8,830 nt of DNA from Sneathiella sp. (GTDB taxonomy: Bacteria; Pseudomonadota; Alphaproteobacteria; Sneathiellales; Sneathiellaceae), in assembly GCA_002732675.1 (NCBI GenBank), contig NVRR01000122.1, forward strand, positions 1-8,830, given 5' to 3'. The number at the start of each line of letters is the position of its first letter. Position 1 is the stretch's first letter. This document shows, piece by piece, positions 1 through 5,353 of this stretch. The notes under the pieces were generated by a model. It was not told the DNA's origin and searched no databases. It was given only the letters and a program-made list of their open reading frames with translations. A program made the position numbers and the translations under genes.

Positions 1-453
1 TTCGGATCGGCGGTGGCGGAATGGCTTGAAAACAACCCGGAGGCAGGCCTTCCCTTGCTTCAGGAGATGAATAAAAACTGGCCGTTTTTTCAAACACAGC
101 TATCGAATATGGACATGGTTCTGGCCAAAACAAACATTGCCATCGCTTCCAGATATGCCGAACTTGTGGATGATGTGAACCTGAGGCAGATGATTTTCGG
201 TCGCATCAAGGCCGAGCGGCAAAGCTCTATCGATAGTTTGCTGGCGATTTCCGGACAAACACAATTGCTGGAGGCCAATCCATTGCTGGAACGGTCCATT
301 CATAACCGGTTCGCCTATCTCGACCCGCTCAATCACATTCAGGTCGAACTCCTCAAGCAAAGCCGCCATGAGCAACAGCAACCCGACAAGCTCCTGCGCG
401 GCGTCCATATCGCCATAAATGGTATCGCTGCGGGGCTCAGGAATAGTGGCTAG
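1..453 (+). CDS. ppc: Phosphoenolpyruvate carboxylase, C-terminal end (partial)
   Basis: This is the last 150 codons of phosphoenolpyruvate carboxylase, which carboxylates phosphoenolpyruvate with bicarbonate to oxaloacetate to refill the citric acid cycle in the cytoplasm. The reading frame is open from base 1, so the start lies outside the window; a GTG at 13 is internal and not the start. Recognisable family blocks are [17 protein letters not shown] near the start, the IFGRI and LLAISGQ segments, [17 protein letters not shown], and the C-terminal [12 protein letters not shown]. The terminal Asn-Ser-Gly tail, which helps close the active site, is typical of the bacterial enzyme, so the end is intact. 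The full protein would be about 900 residues. It is a housekeeping gene unrelated to the pigment genes that follow and marks the border of the accessory cluster. A short hairpin overlaps the last base of the stop codon. Confidence 0.95.
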   Translation, partial: FGSAVAEWLENNPEAGLPLLQEMNKNWPFFQTQLSNMDMVLAKTNIAIASRYAELVDDVNLRQMIFGRIKAERQSSIDSLLAISGQTQLLEANPLLERSIHNRFAYLDPLNHIQVELLKQSRHEQQQPDKLLRGVHIAINGIAAGLRNSG

Positions 454-470
454 GGAGCTGGCAAGCTCTC
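453..470 (+). terminator. Hairpin just after ppc, possible weak terminator
   Basis: The arms 453-459 and 464-470 pair over seven base pairs, one of them a G-T wobble, around the four-base loop GGCA. The position directly at the ppc stop suits a transcription end. There is no proper T run after it, only AATTT, so it is a poor intrinsic terminator and may only protect the 3' end or do nothing. Confidence 0.3.
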
Positions 471-481
471 AATTTAGAAAA

Positions 482-497
482 AACGCGCTAACGCGCT
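482..497. repeat. Perfect tandem 8-mer, two copies of AACGCGCT
   Basis: AACGCGCT occurs at 482-489 and again at 490-497 without a mismatch. The pair also forms an imperfect palindrome, CGCG-CTAA-CGCG, at 484-495. It lies upstream of the lipoprotein gene, where a regulator binding site could be. Chance is also possible at this length. Confidence 0.55.
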
Positions 498-549
498 GGC
501 AATCAAATCGTAAAGGTTGTAAATACAGTATTAATGTATGTTGAGGCGC

Positions 550-563
550 GGCGATGTGTCGCC
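550..563. other. Small perfect hairpin in the leader of the lipoprotein gene
   Basis: GGCGA at 550-554 and TCGCC at 559-563 pair perfectly around the loop TGTG, 28 bases before the start codon at 592. There is no T run after it, so it is not a classical terminator. It may be a leader structure that affects mRNA stability or translation. Confidence 0.4.
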
Positions 564-579
564 TGTATTCAGTTTTAAG

Positions 580-584
580 AAGGA
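580..584 (+). promoter_or_regulatory. Ribosome binding site deciding the lipoprotein start
   Basis: AAGGA lies seven bases before the ATG at 592. This spacing is good, and no comparable site precedes the alternative ATG at 538, so 592 is taken as the start. Confidence 0.75.
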
Positions 585-591
585 AATTTCC

Positions 592-999
592 ATGAAAGCA
601 TTTTTTAAAATCGCATTGTTTTCGGCATTTGTGATTTTCGTGAGCGGCTGTGAGTTCAAATTGGCGCCGCTTTATGATGCCAGTATGGTTCCGATCCCTG
701 TCAAGATGCAGGAGGCGCCGCTTTCTGAAATTGCGGAAATTATAAATAAGGCAGGTATCCGACGCGGATGGGCCATGGAAGATGACGGCATTGGCAAGAT
801 TACGGCGACGTTGAACGAGCGAGGACACAAGGCCGTTGCAGATATTCTTTATTCCCAAACCAACTATTCCATCATTTATGATAGCAGCGTCAATCTTAAT
901 TATAACGGCACGAAAATACACCGGAACTATAACCGCTGGGTCAAAAACCTGGAAAAGGATATCAACAAGGGCCTGAATATTGCGGCCTTGTCGAAATAA
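592..999 (+). CDS. Small lipoprotein with C-terminal NYNRW motif, unknown function
   Basis: The 135-residue product starts with a classical lipoprotein signal: Lys2 and Lys6, a hydrophobic stretch, then the lipobox VSGC with the modified Cys at residue 19. The mature protein is about 117 residues. It carries GW near residue 61, an ATLNER segment, a tyrosine-rich centre (NYSIIYDSSVNLNY) and the block IHRNYNRWVKNLEKDI near the C-terminus. I recall this IH-x-NYN-x-W-x-x-NL pattern from many small uncharacterised proteobacterial lipoproteins, but I know no assigned role. The residue after the Cys is Glu, not Asp, so the usual outer-membrane sorting would apply (inference). The gene ends 18 bases before the chain-length factor gene, so it may be co-transcribed with the polyene genes. 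It looks more AT-rich than its neighbours. Calling it an ape gene would be a guess, so no symbol is given. Confidence 0.8.
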   Translation: MKAFFKIALFSAFVIFVSGCEFKLAPLYDASMVPIPVKMQEAPLSEIAEIINKAGIRRGWAMEDDGIGKITATLNERGHKAVADILYSQTNYSIIYDSSVNLNYNGTKIHRNYNRWVKNLEKDINKGLNIAALSK

Positions 1000-1017
1000 T
1001 AGAAAGCATGTGCCTTC

Positions 1018-1752
1018 ATGGATGATGGCGTCTCTTTTTCGCTAGAGAGTTGGGCGGCATGGGCGCCCGGGTTGTCCGATAGCGTCTCATGGCAGCAATG
1101 GGCGGAGACGGAGCGAGATATTCCGGCCCATGAAGAGCTGCCGGATGTCAGTGACCTTCCTGCCGGATTGCGCCGGCGTCTCTCCCGCCTCGGCAAGATG
1201 ACATTGCGGGTCGCGCTGGATGCGGGGCAGGCGGAGAGGGCCCGCATTGTCTTCTCCTCGCGCAATGGCAATGTGACCGAAATGCTGAAACTACTGCAGA
1301 CACTGGCCGCGGGCGACCCCATCTCGCCGACGGGCTTCGGCATGGCGGTGCATAACTCCCTCGCCGGTATGCTGTCGATTGTGACGAAAAACACCCAGTC
1401 ACAAACGGCAATCGCGGCAGGCAATGAAAGCCTTTGCATGGGGATGATGGAAGCGCTCAGCTTGCTGCGCGAAGACCCGAACGAGCCGGTTCTACTGATA
1501 CATTGTGATGAGAATTTGCCGGACTTCTATCAGCCTTTTCAGGATACGGATGTCCCGGTCTGTGCGCTTGCAATGGTCCTGTCTGTACCGAATGCAGCCC
1601 GAAAAAGCTTGTCTTTTAGGTTTTCCGGGCACTCTACCAAGGTAGGGGCAGGAGATCCCTTAAAGAGTTTTTTACGCTTTCTGGCGACATCCAGCTCCGA
1701 ATGGTCCTGGACGGGAAGCCAGGGAAACTGGCAATGTGAGCGACATGCGTGA
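1018..1752 (+). CDS. apeC: Beta-ketoacyl synthase-like chain-length factor (ApeC type)
   Basis: The 244-residue protein belongs to the stand-alone N-terminal ketosynthase-like family (Ketoacyl-synt_2 type). The opening FSLESWAAWAPGL, the block SPTGFGMAVHNSLAGMLSI at 103-121 and AIAAGNESLCMGMMEAL at 131-147 are characteristic. In a true ketosynthase the last block would carry the nucleophilic Cys; here the aligned position is Gly135 (AAGNES against ACSSS), so the protein should be catalytically silent. The length of about 240 residues is normal for this family, so it is not a truncated enzyme. In aryl polyene systems ApeC pairs with the ketosynthase ApeO and sets chain length. That partner is not in this window. 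The ATG at 1018 is chosen because it places the conserved N-terminus correctly; the ribosome binding site (GAAAG) is weak. The gene overlaps the next by 17 bases. Confidence 0.85.
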   Translation: MDDGVSFSLESWAAWAPGLSDSVSWQQWAETERDIPAHEELPDVSDLPAGLRRRLSRLGKMTLRVALDAGQAERARIVFSSRNGNVTEMLKLLQTLAAGDPISPTGFGMAVHNSLAGMLSIVTKNTQSQTAIAAGNESLCMGMMEALSLLREDPNEPVLLIHCDENLPDFYQPFQDTDVPVCALAMVLSVPNAARKSLSFRFSGHSTKVGAGDPLKSFLRFLATSSSEWSWTGSQGNWQCERHA

Positions 1753-2518
1753 CCGGATGAATTATTATTGGCGACTGGCCGGAACGGGCCTCGCGTTCAG
1801 CGGCTTTGGCATTGGCGGCCTGCTGATGACGGTCATCGTCTTCCCGATTATTGCGGCGGTAACGCCGAACGACGCACAACGCGTGCGCCGGGTCCGCAAG
1901 GTCATCTATTATTCATTCCGGTTCTTCGTCAGTATGTTGCGTATTGGCGGCATCATTAATTCCCGTTTTCATGAAACCGAGCGCCTTAAAAACTGCCATG
2001 GTGGCCTGATTATTGCCAATCATCCGTCGTTGCTGGATACCGTCTTTCTGATGTCGCGGATGCCGGACGTCCAATGCATCATAAAAAAGGAACTTTGGGA
2101 GAATAAATTTCTCGGCGGTGTCATGCGGGCCGCGGGCTATATCCGCAATGATGGTGATGCTGAAACCATGTTGGAGCAATGCCGTGTGACGTTGGCGCAG
2201 GGGCAGAATATTCTGGTGTTTCCCGAAGGAACCCGCACCGTTCCTGGTCAGGCAATCAAATTCCAGCGCGGATTTGCCAATATCGCCACGCATTTCGACG
2301 CGCCGATCCAGCTGGTTACCATTAAATGCGAGCCGTCAACCTTAACGAAAGGAAGTCCATGGTATGCTATCCCCTCGCGGCAGGCCCGATTTGACATCTC
2401 TTTTGATGAATTGCTGGACATGAACGGCTATCTGCGGCATGAACCAAGATCATTGAAGGTCCGTAAATTGACTCGCCAACTAGAACAATATTACGTCGGA
2501 AAGCTATGCAATGAGTGA
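1736..2518 (+). CDS. apeD: 1-acyl-glycerol-3-phosphate acyltransferase-like protein (ApeD type)
   Basis: This 260-residue membrane-associated acyltransferase of the LPLAT/PlsC family has the catalytic HxxxxD motif as NHPSLLD (His96, Asp101) and the acceptor phosphate-binding motif FPEGTR at 162-167. An N-terminal hydrophobic segment at about 15-42 should anchor it in the inner membrane. The family moves an acyl chain from acyl-ACP or acyl-CoA to a glycerophosphate-type acceptor. In this cluster it probably transfers the polyene or a fatty acyl chain to the lipid that carries the pigment; the true acceptor is not known from sequence. The start is taken as GTG at 1736, with AGGGA ten bases upstream; ATG at 1745 is an alternative that removes three residues. 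It overlaps the gene before by 17 bases and the ACP gene after by 8, which suggests translational coupling. Confidence 0.88.
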   Translation: MSDMRDRMNYYWRLAGTGLAFSGFGIGGLLMTVIVFPIIAAVTPNDAQRVRRVRKVIYYSFRFFVSMLRIGGIINSRFHETERLKNCHGGLIIANHPSLLDTVFLMSRMPDVQCIIKKELWENKFLGGVMRAAGYIRNDGDAETMLEQCRVTLAQGQNILVFPEGTRTVPGQAIKFQRGFANIATHFDAPIQLVTIKCEPSTLTKGSPWYAIPSRQARFDISFDELLDMNGYLRHEPRSLKVRKLTRQLEQYYVGKLCNE

Positions 2519-2783
2519 GCAGGAACTGGAATTAAAGAAACTGGTGATTGAGACCCTCAATCTGGAGGATATTACCCCTGCTGAAATTGATTCAGAGGAA
2601 ATGCTGTTCGGTGACGGCTTGGGGCTCGATTCTATTGATGCGCTGGAACTCGGTGTGGAAATCCAGAAGGCCTATGGTATCAAAATGAATGCCCAGAATG
2701 AGGATATCAAGGCGCATTTCGCCTCTATCCGCTCTCTCGCGAACTTCATTTCATCCGAAAGGCAGGAGAAGCGAGCATTATGA
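2511..2783 (+). CDS. apeE: Acyl carrier protein (ApeE type)
   Basis: This is a 90-residue acidic acyl carrier protein. The phosphopantetheine attachment motif is GLGLDSIDALEL, with Ser41 as the attachment site. The DSID form rather than the DSLD of fatty acid synthase AcpP is common in these polyene clusters. It would be converted to the holo form by a phosphopantetheinyl transferase and carry the growing chain in the cytoplasm. The N-terminus is a helix rich in Glu, Leu and Lys, and the C-terminal tail is charged. The gene overlaps the acyltransferase gene by 8 bases and the second ACP gene by 4 (ATGA). The two carrier proteins are only distantly alike, so they probably serve different steps, such as starter loading and elongation (inference). 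Which ACP does which cannot be read from the sequence. Confidence 0.92.
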   Translation: MSEQELELKKLVIETLNLEDITPAEIDSEEMLFGDGLGLDSIDALELGVEIQKAYGIKMNAQNEDIKAHFASIRSLANFISSERQEKRAL

Positions 2784-3025
2784 CCCGGGATGATGTGTAT
2801 AAGCAGCTGAGTGTCTATCTGGTGGATCTTTTTGAGGTTCCCCCGCAAGATATCTCGCCCGAAGCGCTGCTCTATGAAGATCTGGATATGGACAGCATTG
2901 ATGCGATTGATCTGGTCGTCAAGCTCCAGGATCTGACCAACAAGAAGATCCCCCCCGAAGAGTTTAAAACCGTGCGGACGGTTGATGATGTAGTGGATCG
3001 GGTTTATGCCCTCGTGGCCAAATAG
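2780..3025 (+). CDS. apeF: Second acyl carrier protein (ApeF type)
   Basis: This 81-residue protein is a second acyl carrier protein. The motif EDLDMDSIDAIDLVV holds the expected phosphopantetheine site at Ser39. The four-helix ACP pattern is complete, with an N-terminal amphipathic helix, the DSID helix II and a C-terminal TVDDVVDRVYAL helix that is well conserved in ACPs. The length is close to that of E. coli AcpP (78 residues). A good purine-rich site, AGGAG at 2764-2768, precedes the ATG at 2780, and the start also overlaps the previous stop as ATGA, so coupled translation is likely. It overlaps the downstream membrane protein gene by 20 bases. As for the first ACP, its exact place in the pathway is not readable, but pairs of ACPs at this position are typical of aryl polyene loci. 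Confidence 0.92.
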   Translation: MTRDDVYKQLSVYLVDLFEVPPQDISPEALLYEDLDMDSIDAIDLVVKLQDLTNKKIPPEEFKTVRTVDDVVDRVYALVAK

Positions 3026-3590
3026 ACGGACAATTCTGGACGTTGCCGTTGTCCTTGTCAGCCTGTCTTACCCGTTTCTTGTCTATTTTGGATTGATGCA
3101 GTTTTCACCGGCCGTTGTCGGCGTTGCGCTGCTCGGGCTGTTGGCCGTGCGGCTGTTGCTCAGCCGGAACCGTGGCAGACGAAAATCAGAAACCGGACTG
3201 TTCATTTTTGTGCTGGTCGTTATGGCTATGTTGATGCTGGTGGACGAGCTTCTGGCCATCAAGGCGTATCCAGTAATGGTCAGCCTTGCCATGGCGGCAT
3301 TATTTGGCTACTCGCTGTTTTACCCGCCGAGTATTATCGAGCGTATTGCCCGGCTTCGTGAACCCGATCTTGACGCGCACGGCGTTCGCTATACGCGCAA
3401 TGTGACTCTGGCCTGGGTTCTGTTTTTCGTTAGCAATGCCAGCATTTCTAGCTGGACGGCACTTTATGCAACGCTTGAAGTCTGGACGCTATATAACGGT
3501 TTTATTTCTTATATTCTGGTAGGTGTGATGTTCACTGTTGAATTTGTCATCCGCAGGATCGTAAAACAGCGCAAAGTGAGTGAGCCATGA
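3006..3590 (+). CDS. apeG: Integral membrane protein, COG4648 type (ApeG type)
   Basis: The product is a 194-residue polytopic inner-membrane protein with about six hydrophobic segments, roughly at residues 10-31, 34-52, 62-82, 86-109, 132-154 and 161-186. The block PPSIIERIARLREPDL near 107-122, followed by GVRYTRNVTLAW and a C-terminal LYNGFISYILVGVMF segment, is a recognised signature of the COG4648 membrane proteins found in aryl polyene clusters. Its biochemical role is not established; older databases sometimes give it a misleading DNA gyrase label, which is not supported. It may help anchor the synthase complex or flip product, but this is inference. The start at 3006 lies inside the preceding ACP gene (20-base overlap) without a clear ribosome binding site, so coupled translation is likely. 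It overlaps the ligase gene by 4 bases. Confidence 0.85.
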   Translation: MPSWPNRRTILDVAVVLVSLSYPFLVYFGLMQFSPAVVGVALLGLLAVRLLLSRNRGRRKSETGLFIFVLVVMAMLMLVDELLAIKAYPVMVSLAMAALFGYSLFYPPSIIERIARLREPDLDAHGVRYTRNVTLAWVLFFVSNASISSWTALYATLEVWTLYNGFISYILVGVMFTVEFVIRRIVKQRKVSEP

Positions 3591-4936
3591 CATTCTATCC
3601 CTTGTCCGCATTGATGACGTCAGATAGGCCCGATACGGCCCTGGTTGCCATTGTCCGCGGGGAGCCAAAGGACTTTGGGGAGTTTCGCCGTGACGTCATT
3701 GCGACGGTTCACAAAATAAAGGCGCGGCGGGCCTTGAAAGTAGTGCTGGCGACCAACGACAGCTACGCCTACTGCGTCGGACTTCTGGCCGCCCTTCATA
3801 GCGGTTGCCGGGTTACGGTTCCGCCGAACGCCCAAGCCGGAACCCTGGGCGACTATGTTTCCCGCGAAAACCCGCTTTTGACAGATCAAGGACCGGAGAA
3901 AATTCGCAACCAGATTGAAATTGGCGGGCGGATTGACGTTGATTTCGACTTCGCGGTCCTGACCCCGGAGCGGGCCTTTCTGGACTTTTACACCTCTGGC
4001 TCGACCGGGACACCGAAGCGCATTCCCAAGCGATTGTCGCAAATCGAAAATGAAATTACCGTTTTGCAGCAGACCTGGGCGGAGACATTGCAAGGCGCGC
4101 CAGCCCTCGGGACGGTGTCGCACCAACATATATTTGGATTATACTTCAAAGCCTTATGGCCACTTTCGGCGGGAAGGGCTTTCTATGCGGAGACGTTTGA
4201 AATCTGGGAGGAATTGCTGGCGGTGGCGCCGCCCGCGAGCTGCTTCGTGTCCAGCCCGGCGCATCTGTCGCGTATTCCGCCCTTTGATCCGCTGACGCCG
4301 GGCACCGGTCCGTGCATGATATTTTCCGCCGGCGGCCCCTTGTCAAACGCCGCCGCACTCGATGCCGCGCGCCTATTCGGGCCGCTGCCAATGGAAATTT
4401 TTGGCAGCACTGAAACCGGGGGTGTTGCCCATCGCCAGCAACAGACACCGGCCACGCCCTTCACCCCTCTCGCTGGCATGGAAACCCGATCCGATGAGGC
4501 GGGCTTGCTGTCGGTGAAATCGAATTATACGGATGATGAGGACTGGGCCGAAACCAATGATATCGCCCAGTGGTTTGAGGATGGACGGTTCTTGCTGACC
4601 GGTCGCTCTGATCAATTTGTAAAAATCGAAGGCAAGCGCGTCTCCCTTGTCCAGGTGGAAAAATATCTTGGCCAATCCGAGTTAGTGCAGGAGGCGGCTG
4701 TTATTGTTCTGGAGGACGATCGCGGATCGTTGGCCGCGGTAGTTGAATTGACACCGCCAGGATGGCAGGAGCATGAGATACAGGGGGCGTTTCGTCTTAA
4801 CCGGCATTTACGAGAGATTCTGCATGACCATCTTGAGCATGCGGCGATGCCCCGGCGCTGGCGTTTTGTCACCAAATTGCCGGTTAATGCCCAGGGAAAA
4901 CGTGATCGGACGGCGCTGCATGATTTGTTTGACTGA
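3587..4936 (+). CDS. apeH: AMP-dependent acyl/aryl ligase (ApeH type)
   Basis: This 449-residue enzyme belongs to the adenylate-forming (ANL) superfamily. The phosphate-binding loop is TSGSTGTPK at 136-144, the A5 motif is FGSTETGG at 272-279, the A7/A8 hinge region is GRSDQFVKIEGKRV at 339-352, and the C-terminal catalytic lysine is most likely Lys438 in NAQGKRDR. The protein is shorter than typical acyl-CoA synthetases (500-550 residues) because the N-terminal part is compact, which is normal for this cluster type. ApeH activates an aromatic acid, 4-hydroxybenzoate or a relative in studied systems, and loads it on an acyl carrier protein as the starter. Substrate choice here cannot be read by eye. 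The segment SHQHIFGLYF near 178-187 corresponds to the QH-x-x-G motif of aryl ligases. It starts in an ATGA overlap with the membrane protein gene. Confidence 0.88.
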   Translation: MTFYPLSALMTSDRPDTALVAIVRGEPKDFGEFRRDVIATVHKIKARRALKVVLATNDSYAYCVGLLAALHSGCRVTVPPNAQAGTLGDYVSRENPLLTDQGPEKIRNQIEIGGRIDVDFDFAVLTPERAFLDFYTSGSTGTPKRIPKRLSQIENEITVLQQTWAETLQGAPALGTVSHQHIFGLYFKALWPLSAGRAFYAETFEIWEELLAVAPPASCFVSSPAHLSRIPPFDPLTPGTGPCMIFSAGGPLSNAAALDAARLFGPLPMEIFGSTETGGVAHRQQQTPATPFTPLAGMETRSDEAGLLSVKSNYTDDEDWAETNDIAQWFEDGRFLLTGRSDQFVKIEGKRVSLVQVEKYLGQSELVQEAAVIVLEDDRGSLAAVVELTPPGWQEHEIQGAFRLNRHLREILHDHLEHAAMPRRWRFVTKLPVNAQGKRDRTALHDLFD

Positions 4937-4948
4937 GATTGGCTTGCT

Positions 4949-5353
4949 ATGATGTCAGCTATGGATGAAAAACCAACCCAAAAATGGGCGGAAAGCCGGA
5001 CGGAACCTGAAATCCTCCGCGAAACCCGCTCAGAAGGCCCGGATGGCCCGGTGATCGAGCTGCAACTCCGTGCGTCCGAAGACTTATTTCAGTTTCAGGG
5101 GCATTTCCCGGGCGAGCCGATTTTACCGGGCGTGGCGCAGCTGGATTGGGTGGCACGATTGTCGGCACGGTATTTAGGCTGTGGCGATCACATCGGAAAG
5201 CTCGGTCAGCTCAAATTTTCCAAGCTGATTACTGCAGGCGAGGAACTGACCCTTCGTCTCGCCTATGATACTAAGAAGAACCGGATTTCCTTCAGTTATC
5301 GTGACGGCACGGAAATCTGCTCATCGGGTTATCTAGTACTGGCGAGGGAATGA
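4949..5353 (+). CDS. apeI: Hot-dog 3-hydroxyacyl-ACP dehydratase (ApeI type)
   Basis: This 134-residue protein is a FabA/FabZ-like hot-dog dehydratase that removes water from the 3-hydroxyacyl-ACP intermediate to form a double bond of the polyene. The active-site block is GHFPGEPILPGVAQLDWV at 51-68. His52 is the expected catalytic histidine, and Asp66 stands fourteen residues later, the same spacing as His70/Asp84 of FabA and the His/Glu pair of FabZ. The N-terminal 40 residues are charged and poorly conserved. Three close ATG codons (4949, 4952 and 4961) could serve as the start and none has a strong ribosome binding site; the first is taken. The gene lies 12 bases after the ligase and overlaps the next gene by 4 bases. 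A second dehydratase (ApeP) works with ApeI in known systems and is not in this window. Confidence 0.85.
   Translation: MMSAMDEKPTQKWAESRTEPEILRETRSEGPDGPVIELQLRASEDLFQFQGHFPGEPILPGVAQLDWVARLSARYLGCGDHIGKLGQLKFSKLITAGEELTLRLAYDTKKNRISFSYRDGTEICSSGYLVLARE

Larger units (their letters stand above)
454..591. other. Intergenic region between ppc and the lipoprotein gene
   Basis: This 138-base stretch is the only sizeable gap in the window. It holds the post-ppc hairpin, a tandem 8-mer at 482-497, an AT-rich run around 500-540 and a second hairpin at 550-563. It should contain the promoter of the downstream genes. I find TATTAA at 529-534 as a -10-like element, but no acceptable -35 box at the right distance, so I do not call a promoter. 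A frame open from an ATG at 538 joins the lipoprotein gene, but it has no ribosome binding site and would place extra residues before the signal peptide. Confidence 0.7.

Noticed and set aside
517..534. TTGTAA and TATTAA as a sigma-70 promoter
   Set aside because: The two hexamers are only six bases apart, and neither has a fitting partner at 16-18 bases.
538..591. Upstream ATG extending the lipoprotein by 18 residues
   Set aside because: It would put extra residues before the signal peptide, has no ribosome binding site and would contain the leader hairpin.
469..921. 150-codon open frame on the minus strand
   Set aside because: It lies opposite the lipoprotein gene and the gap before it, shows no family motif, and the plus-strand frame has a ribosome binding site and lipobox.
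927..1439. 170-codon open frame on the minus strand
   Set aside because: It is antisense to the recognisable chain-length factor and has the low-complexity Arg/Ser/Pro look of a shadow frame.
1018..1752. Truncated ketosynthase pseudogene
   Set aside because: The length and the missing Cys are normal for the chain-length factor family; the frame is intact and overlaps its neighbour in an orderly way.
3620..4129. 169-codon open frame on the minus strand
   Set aside because: It is antisense to the ligase, whose motifs are clear, and has no recognisable domain.
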